A program made the position numbers and the translations under genes. From Gambelia wislizenii (lineage: Eukaryota > Chordata > Lepidosauria > Squamata > Crotaphytidae): 64,000 nt of DNA. Positions 59,501-64,000 of this stretch are shown here, piece by piece. The stretch covers positions 284,064,028 through 284,128,027 of the forward strand of contig JAUMIR010000002.1 in assembly GCA_030847615.1 (NCBI GenBank), given 5' to 3'. Position 1 is the stretch's first letter. Each line of letters opens with the position of its first letter. The notes below the pieces were generated by a model. It made no database searches. It saw only the letters and a program-made list of their open reading frames with translations, and had not been told where the DNA came from.

Positions 59501-59590
59501 CTGAGTATTCCTTGCCTAAGAAAACCCTATGAAATCCATGGGGTTGTCATAAGTTGACCGGCTACTTGAAGGCACGTGTGTGTGTGTGTG

Positions 59591-59625
<35 letters not shown>

Positions 59626-60153
59626 GTATGTTTGCATTGATGTTTTCATACCCATCCTTCCTTGCAAAGAGCACAAGATAAAACTAGTATGCAGGAAAGT
59701 GTCCATCCACTCTTAGTCTGGGTTGCCCACTACTCCAACCCATCATGAAAAGGGCTAAGAAAGGCCTACCTTGTGGAAGGGTGCGGAATTCCTGCTCCTG
59801 GGAAAATGGCCCATCTCCTGATGGTGTGATGGAGCGCACACGCAGCAGGTAGGCTGTATCAGGCTGCAGGTTCCCCAAGGTCACTTTGGGTTCCTGGAGA
59901 TGTTGGACGGTGTAGAGCTTTTCCTCTCCCTGTTGAACGTGAACAATCAGGTCGGCTTCCAAGATTTGAATACATCAGGAAATACAAGAGGAATGTTTTA
60001 TAGAACTTGCAAACAAAGGACACCTCACCTTCTCAAAGTACATGACCTCATAGCTGATGGGGACCTGACTTCGATGCCGCGTTGGCAGCCAAGTGATAGA
60101 GAGGCTGCTCTCATTCCGTCTGTCCAGGATGAGATTAGTCACCATGATAGGGT
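41465..60153 (-). CDS. EPHA1: Ephrin type-A receptor 1, 12 exons, 5' part outside window
   Basis: EPHA1 is a single-pass receptor tyrosine kinase for ephrin-A ligands. In transcript order the exons are 60153-60029, 59929-59770, 51506-51410, 51263-51208, 50043-49921, 49827-49642, 49227-49166, 47354-47145, 45503-45354, 44095-43902, 43516-43361 and 41543-41465. All junctions are GT-AG with matching phases and give 531 codons plus stop. Domain order is FN3-2, transmembrane helix, juxtamembrane tyrosines ([10 protein letters not shown]), kinase ([29 protein letters not shown]) and SAM. The kinase looks catalytically complete. Identity with EPHA1 and not another Eph rests on the SAM end ([15 protein letters not shown]) and the [12 protein letters not shown] block, plus the ZYX neighbour. 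The ligand-binding domain, cysteine-rich region and first FN3 domain are not in the window. Confidence 0.95.
43361..43516 (-). CDS. EPHA1: EPHA1 exon, SAM domain first part
   Basis: It starts after ATCTTCAG and encodes [16 protein letters not shown], then [15 protein letters not shown] and SVLELSA. The donor is GCTGA|GTAAGG; the in-frame TAA there is intronic, not a stop. Confidence 0.95.
43902..44095 (-). CDS. EPHA1: EPHA1 exon, kinase C-terminal end
   Basis: It starts after CTGGTCAG and encodes [18 protein letters not shown], then YELMKVCW, the invariant Arg region RRPRF and FDPR at the end of the kinase domain. The donor is CCCAG|GTAAGT. Confidence 0.95.
44879..45070 (-). mobile_element. 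LINE/SINE 3'-tail fragment
   Basis: The TTTATTGAATTTATATTCTA, CCCAAGGTGGGAATAAAGGC layout resembles retroposon 3' ends found in reverse orientation elsewhere in reptiles (also a short piece near 28770-28810). It lies in an EPHA1 intron. Confidence 0.4.
45354..45503 (-). CDS. EPHA1: EPHA1 exon, activation segment end and C-lobe
   Basis: It starts after TTTCACAG and encodes [19 protein letters not shown], then [20 protein letters not shown], ending MTNQE|GTGAGA. It contains the APE motif and the conserved Asp of helix F. Confidence 0.96.
45861..46225. mobile_element. hAT-like MITE, truncated
   Basis: It opens AGGTCTTGTCTACACCAGGA, matching the left terminus of the element at 53965 (CAGGGCTCGTCTACACCAGC). 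It also shares a TTTCCTGGAAA segment and GAGCCCTGCTGGC with it. The right terminus is missing. Confidence 0.5.
47145..47354 (-). CDS. EPHA1: EPHA1 exon, catalytic loop and DFG
   Basis: This exon has 70 codons in phase 0 at both ends. It carries the catalytic loop HRDLAARN, the magnesium-binding DFG and the activation-loop tyrosine in GTYETK. The donor is ACAAAG|GTAATA, weaker than its neighbours. Confidence 0.96.
48762..48990 (-). mobile_element. 5S-rRNA-derived SINE
   Basis: Read on the - strand it contains 5S-like CATCTGATCTTAGAAGCTAA and GTACTTGGATGGAAG, then the SINE body AACTGGCAAAACCACCTCTG, GCCTAAGAAAACCCTGTGAA. It lies in an EPHA1 intron. Confidence 0.8.
49166..49227 (-). CDS. EPHA1: EPHA1 exon, kinase hinge
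   Basis: A 62-nt exon after CCTTTAG encoding [20 protein letters not shown], with the gatekeeper threonine and hinge. The donor is TTACGG|GTGAGG. Confidence 0.95.
49642..49827 (-). CDS. EPHA1: EPHA1 exon, kinase N-lobe
   Basis: It encodes the glycine loop (GEFGEVYRG), the VAIKTLK lysine and the alpha-C helix [11 protein letters not shown], ending at VVTK. The donor is AAAAC|GTAAGA, phase 1. Confidence 0.96.
49921..50043 (-). CDS. EPHA1: EPHA1 exon, juxtamembrane tyrosines and kinase start
   Basis: The acceptor is GTTACAG|AT and the donor is GTGAAG|GTGAGG. It encodes [20 protein letters not shown], then FTKELDPS and VIGEG. The two juxtamembrane tyrosines that control Eph kinase autoinhibition are present. 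Confidence 0.95.
50538..50642 (-). mobile_element. tRNA-derived SINE, truncated
   Basis: It includes the reverse of the family's 5' half: GTGACTTGCTAAAGGTCATC and GGATTTGAATCCTGGTCTCC. It lies in an EPHA1 intron. Confidence 0.65.
51208..51263 (-). CDS. EPHA1: EPHA1 exon, basic juxtamembrane segment
   Basis: This 56-nt microexon-size exon lies between TTTCAG|G and CCCAG|GTGAGA. It encodes [19 protein letters not shown], a basic cytoplasmic segment corresponding to the arginine/glutamine-rich stretch of mammalian EPHA1. Confidence 0.88.
51410..51506 (-). CDS. EPHA1: EPHA1 exon, transmembrane helix
   Basis: The acceptor is CTTTCAG|AC and the donor is CGAAG|GTAGAG. It encodes an extracellular stub (GMPSGG), then a hydrophobic helix beginning [14 protein letters not shown] and a basic stop-transfer RRR. 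It is separated from the FN3 exon by an 8.3-kb intron. Confidence 0.93.
53426..53668 (-). mobile_element. tRNA-derived SINE
   Basis: Full-length reverse copy: TTTGTTTGTTTG tail at left, GGGTTTTCTTGGCAAGATTT, GGAGTGTGACTTGCTGAGGG and AATTCAAATCCTGGTCTCC at right. It lies in the large EPHA1 intron. Confidence 0.8.
53965..54674. mobile_element. hAT-like MITE with internal hairpin
   Basis: The termini are imperfect inverted repeats: CAGGGCTCGTCTACACCAGC at 53965 and GCCAGTGTAGATGAGTCCTC at the right. The interior contains a long inverted repeat at about 54230-54500 around a GGGGG/CCCCC core at 54370-54388. About 710 nt, non-coding, in the large EPHA1 intron. I could not find a clear 8-bp duplication. 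Confidence 0.65.
56376..57169. mobile_element. Foldback element inserted in the L1
   Basis: Two inverted arms, 56389-56585 and 56915-57133, are about 85-90% alike over some 200 nt (for example ACAATTTGCTGTATCAATTA on the left against TAATTGATACAGCAAATTGT on the right). They bracket a 330-nt unique core. The 14-base direct repeat TTGACTAAAAATAT flanks the insert at 56362-56375 and 57170-57183, and the L1 frame resumes after it. No transposase is present. Class is unresolved: the arms suggest a foldback DNA transposon, while the 14-bp duplication is longer than expected for most of them. Confidence 0.7.
58822..58848 (+). repeat. (AT)n(GT)n microsatellite
   Basis: A short AT run passes into about ten TG units within the L1 3' region. 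Confidence 0.85.
59368..59625 (+). mobile_element. 5S-rRNA-derived SINE with GT/AC tail
   Basis: It carries the clearest 5S similarity in the window: CATCTGATCTTGGAAGCAAA, GCAGGGTCAG and GGTTAGTACTTGGATGGGAA. The SINE body and GACCGGCTACTTGAAGGCAC follow, then (GT)8 and (AC)14. It lies about 145 nt downstream, in transcript direction, of the FN3 exon at 59770. Confidence 0.87.
59770..59929 (-). CDS. EPHA1: EPHA1 exon, second FN3 domain, second half
   Basis: The exon starts after TTCAACAG in phase 0 and ends CACAAG|GTAGGC. It encodes [25 protein letters not shown] and [14 protein letters not shown]. An upstream AG (GGAAG at 59956) would be out of phase, which is why I chose the CAACAG acceptor. 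Confidence 0.9.
60029..60153 (-). CDS. EPHA1: EPHA1 exon, second FN3 domain, first half
   Basis: The acceptor CTCCAG|AC (60154 side) and the donor GAGAAG|GTGAGG bound 125 nt. After two bases completing a codon it encodes [20 protein letters not shown], then W and [10 protein letters not shown], the start of an Eph FN3 domain. The exon ends in phase 0. Confidence 0.88.
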
Positions 60154-61261
60154 CTGGAGTTAAAGAAGGGGGAGACGGTCAAAGCAGGAGATGTCTTCTG
60201 GAGTGGGATAGCAATCTATTCAAATTTCATATTCTCTTAGCAAAACCAATGGATTTCTTTGCTTTACCTGGCTCTGTCCAGGAGAGCACCACCTGGGCTA
60301 AATCTCTGCTAGCAACATTGGAAACTGTTTAATGCAGTGTAGATGTGTAAACAGCTATTGCTTAAAACAATTTGTAAGCTGCTCTGATAGCCTTGTGGCT
60401 GAAGAGCGGGGTATAAATAAATAAATAATAAAAAAAATCTACACCATGACTAGAAGTGACTAGCTGCTTCAAGTGACAAATTTTGGATACCATAAAGGCA
60501 CCAAAGTGGGGGACAGATAGATCTTACCCATGGGGCCCTATTTGTCAGCATCCTCCCAATATCCCTTTCTCCTCCATTTGATTTTTTTTCCTGGAACACA
60601 TATTCAACTACAGGCATGCTGAGCAGCTGGAGAATATCACCTGCTCATGTTGGAGAGGAGAGGAGAGGATGGATCTATAGCTTCTTAGAGGCTTATTGTA
60701 CACTACAGTAAAGCAGCAGGTCAGCCAGAAAGGTCCACTTTCTGTGCTGCCTTATTGCATGATGTCATCATTCTTCTGGTGTTCTGCCATTCTGGTTCTG
60801 TGGGAGACCAAGATAAAATTGTGTCTTTTTGCTAACAGATTTTTCTGGTTAGCAAAAAGATGTGGCTTTACCTCATTCTCCCACAGGACTAGAATGGAAG
60901 AACGGCGTTGTGCAGTAAGACAGCACGAAAGGTGAAACCTTCTTGCTGCACTGCCACTTTGGTGTATGGTAGCTTCCAACTCTTGGCTGTGTGTTGTACA
61001 AAGGGACCACAGAATCATAGAGTGGGAGTGCAGAGGGGCTTGTAGGTCCAGTCCAGCCTTCTGCTCAGTGCAAGAAATGTAAAGCTAGAGCATTTTCAAT
61101 ATGTAGTTGTCCACCCTTGTCACAAAGGACCACCAATGAAGGAGAATTCATCCCAGTATCAGATCCATTGTCAGACTGCCTTATTTGTAACACAGCCTTT
61201 TGGGGCACTGAATCTTAATGTCATTTCATCTCCCTTCAAATTTAGAAAAATTAGTTTCTTT

Positions 61262-61345
61262 GACCACAACTCACAGAATGCCCCAAGCAACATGTCTACT
61301 GGCCATACTGGCTGAGGAATTCTGGGAGTTGTAGTCCAAAAAGTA
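61262..61345. repeat. Short foldback (ACTACAACTCCCAGA type)
   Basis: GACCACAACTCACAGAATGC on the left and AATTCTGGGAGTTGTAGTCC on the right are inverted counterparts about 40 nt apart. It is a common reptilian MITE end motif. Confidence 0.55.
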
Positions 61346-61348
61346 AAA

Positions 61349-61646
61349 TTTCCAGGCAGACTTGTTTTCTGCTGCTCCAGAGACTGGAACATGGAGCAAT
61401 GGATGCAAGCTCCAGGAACAGAGATTCCACCTCAACATTAGGAGGAACTTTTTGACAGTAAGAGCTGTTCGGCAGTGGAACACACTCCCTTGGAGCGTGG
61501 TGGGGTCTCCTTCCTTGGAGGTCTTTAAACAGAGGCTGGATGGCCATCTGTCGGGGATGCTTTGATCGTGATTTCCTGCGTGGCAGCGGGTTGGACTGGA
61601 TGGCCCTCGTGGTCTCTTCCAACTCTGCAATTCTATGATTCTATGA
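61349..61646 (+). mobile_element. CR1 LINE 3' end
   Basis: The + strand encodes [20 protein letters not shown], then TLPWSV and [17 protein letters not shown], the CR1 ORF2 end. It is followed by GGATGGCCCTCGTGGTCTCT and ATTCTATGATTCTATGA. Its frame is open over this short piece, suggesting it is younger than the copy at 36895. Confidence 0.9.
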
Positions 61647-62241
61647 AAGTTGGAATGACAATGGACACTTATTTGGGTATCCTAATGGCATCAATGTGAC
61701 TTTGGATTTAACATCCTTAGGATGAAACTCCACATTAACTAATTACATCAACATTAAAGAAGGAAGACAAAATTAAATGCTTTTAAAAACTTTGTTGCTT
61801 CCATATTTTAAACACTAAGAATCAAACCAGCAGATTACTTGTATTTACTTGCAATTGACCAGGTCACACTTTACATTCTTTATCTGCCTGAACTATTCAG
61901 TAGTCTTCATTTCTTTTACTAAAATAAAGTGATGTTGTTTTGTTGTTTTTAAATTAGCCTCACATTAAGACTCTCTAATTCTCTCTTGACCTGATCTGCC
62001 AGAATGGAAAGCTGTGATAATAAAACAAGATTGTCCAGAAGTCCCGGAAAAAAGGCAGGATACATATGTGATAAAGACTGGAAGGTCTTGTCTGTAGGGA
62101 AGAGCAAGCAATTGAGGCAACCTGTTCCCATGAAGAGGGAAAAGGTGGGGCTGGTAAAGCCAGTAAAGCCCATGGGCAGGCTAGGAAAGGGCCTTGTTTA
62201 GATATTACCTACCACCTGACACAAAGAGGCAGAAAGAAGAA

Positions 62242-62243
<2 letters not shown>

Positions 62244-62275
<32 letters not shown>
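62244..62275 (+). repeat. (GT)16 microsatellite
   Basis: Sixteen uninterrupted GT units. Confidence 0.95.
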
Positions 62276-62278
<3 letters not shown>

Positions 62279-62351
62279 ATCACTGTATAAACCCTGCCAT
62301 CACTGTTGCTATATTTTTAACTGACAGACCTACAGGCATTAGAAAGATACA

Positions 62352-62650
62352 GAATCATAGAACTAGAAGGGATCCCTAGGGCCATCTAGTCCAACTCCTG
62401 CCAGTGCAGGAATGCACCTCTGCTTAAAGATCTCCAAAGAAGGAGAGTCCACTACCATTTGAGGCAGCCTGTTCCATTTTTGAAGAGCTCTTACTGTAGA
62501 AAGTTCTTCCTAATGTTCAGGTGGAATCTTTTTTTTTTTTAGTAATTTGAATCCATTGGTTCTCATTCTAATCTTTGGAGCAGTAGAAAACAAGCTTGCT
62601 CCATCTTCTATATGATATCTCTTCAAATATTTAAAATATCCTCACAGAGA
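62352..62650 (-). mobile_element. CR1 LINE 3' end, degraded
   Basis: It begins CAGAATCATAGAACTAGAAG and contains GGGCCATCTAGTCCAACTCC, CTTCCTAATGTTCAGGTGGA and AAACAAGCTTGCTCCATC, matching the reverse of the copy at 14926-15413. It is interrupted by a T-run. Confidence 0.85.
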
Positions 62651-64000
62651 TTCTATAAAAGTTACAGAGTTCTGCATTCCAGTGCTTTTATAATGTGGGC
62701 ATTAGGGACATAACTACAGAGGATATGGCTTGGCACACAGCCTCCTCAATGCCACAGCTTTTGCCTTAGGTGAGATATGCCCTGGCCTGCCTCGTGCTCT
62801 GTGCTAAAAAGAGTAGATTTCTTTATAAGCCACTGTCTCAAGCACAAGAACCTAATTCCATGAAAACAGAAAAGGAGCATTCCCTAGCTTTATTATGGCA
62901 CCATGGAATCATGATGAAGAGGTGTTGCCACTGTGTCATCAACTCCTAATTCTCTTCCATGGAGGCCTCTAAGATGAGGGTTTTGCAGGTTTGTGACAGT
63001 GGCCTCTGGTGGGAACAGGAAGACATAACAGGATGCAAGGAAACAATTCTGTTGGATTTAATTAAAATAAAAGGAGAGGCTGCAACATTCACTTCATCTG
63101 CAAAACCCCAGGGCCTCCATGGATTCACTAGGAAGATGCTGTTGGTGACTGAAGTGATGATGCAAAAGAAGATAAAGGACTTTTCTGTCACCACCACTGT
63201 GCCATCATCCCCATCAATTTAAATTCAATTTAGCAGTAAATATGACTGTAGTTTAGCACACCAACATTACTGTACCAAGGACTTTGGCATTTGATTTTAT
63301 AGGCAAGATGGCTTCCCATGAATTTGAATCAATGCACTCAATTAATTGTCAGATTGGCTTCTGACCTGCCATAGTAGACTCATTCTGCCTGATATCCTGC
63401 CAAATTTCCCTGCAGATCTGCACTTTTCCCACTTCACAACAGGCTACGGGGGTTTAAAGGTTATGAAAACACAGTATTCCTGATGACAGAAAAAAATTCC
63501 AGAAGAAAGCTCTCATTTTGCTTAGCACTGATGTATCTCTTCCATGAGTGTTCCAGGGATGGGCAACTACAGAGAAAGAGGGGGCCATTTTTCCTCACTG
63601 CTTCCTTTTGCAAGCTGACCATCACATTTCAACACACTGGAACTGACGTTGCATCACTTCTGGTCACCATTTTGGCTAATTTGGGGGCTGTTTTGATTTA
63701 GGTTTTTTTTTAGGGGGTGGGGGGCTCTGGGTGGGGTAAGTAAAGTGCCACACATGTGACAAAAATCTCCCACAAATCAGCATTTTTAAACATGGGGAGC
63801 TGAGGCTTTTGTAGGGCTTCAGAGGCCAAACTTTGGGATCCCTAGAGCCACATGCAACCTGCAAGCTACACTTTGCCCACCCTGACCTACACCATCCTCC
63901 TTAATCTTTACAGTGATCTTGTACAGTTCTCCAGAACATTTGCCCTATATGGCAGTGGGGACGGGATGAGGAGAAGAGCCAAGGCTGACAGAGGGAGGAT

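Larger units (their letters stand above)
60154..64000 (-). other. EPHA1: EPHA1 intron upstream of the second FN3 domain
   Basis: No further Eph exon is visible before the right edge on the - strand, so the exons for the first FN3, cysteine-rich and ligand-binding domains lie beyond it. The stretch holds CR1 pieces (61349-61646, 62352-62650), a GT microsatellite and a short foldback at 61262-61345. From 62660 to 64000 I see nothing that I can name. Confidence 0.55.

Noticed and set aside
59955..59962. Alternative acceptor GGAAG for the second FN3 exon
   Set aside because: It is out of phase with the preceding exon; CAACAG at 59930 gives phase 0 and matches the Eph alignment.

Overview
The window is vertebrate genomic DNA, most likely from a lizard (squamate). 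It has short exons with GT-AG introns, is broadly AT-rich and CpG-poor apart from one promoter-type CpG island, and has a dense mix of repeats. These include CR1 LINE tails, a decayed L1-type LINE, tRNA-derived SINEs, 5S-rRNA-derived SINEs of the lizard 5S-Sauria kind, Tigger/pogo-like MITEs and hAT-like MITEs. No bacterial, plasmid or viral gene was seen. The species cannot be read from the sequence.

Two protein-coding genes lie tail to tail. ZYX (zyxin) is on the + strand. A CpG island at about 1280-2720 holds the promoter and a non-coding first exon with its donor at 2279/2280, and nine coding exons run from 12071 to 32580. All intron phases agree and the joined reading frame is 1809 nt (602 codons plus stop). 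The protein has the alpha-actinin-binding N-terminus, Ena/VASP-binding FPPPP motifs, a leucine-rich export signal and three LIM domains. EPHA1 (ephrin type-A receptor 1) is on the - strand. Twelve exons from 60153 down to 41465 encode the second fibronectin III domain, the membrane helix, the juxtamembrane segment, the whole tyrosine kinase domain and the SAM domain. The exons for the ligand-binding, cysteine-rich and first FN3 domains lie beyond the right edge. Adjacent ZYX and EPHA1 on opposite strands match the arrangement on human chromosome 7.

Layout: 1-1280 upstream flank; 1280-2720 CpG island; 2280-12047 ZYX intron 1; 12342-24530 ZYX intron 2; 24531-32925 remaining ZYX exons and 3'UTR; about 32930-40620 intergenic, rich in MITEs and CR1; about 40620-60153 EPHA1; 60154-64000 the next EPHA1 intron, with CR1 pieces.

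Zyxin acts at focal adhesions and stress fibres and EPHA1 signals from the cell surface to adhesion and the cytoskeleton. The sequence gives no evidence that the two are co-regulated. Items most worth a second look are: a perfect SRF CArG box in the ZYX island; two diverged copies of an interspersed element that carries a CCAAT-box, GC-box and CCATGTTGG module; a foldback element with a 14-bp target duplication inside the dead L1; a long hairpin inside an hAT-like element in EPHA1; and a pair of complementary compound microsatellites just upstream of the ZYX start-codon exon.
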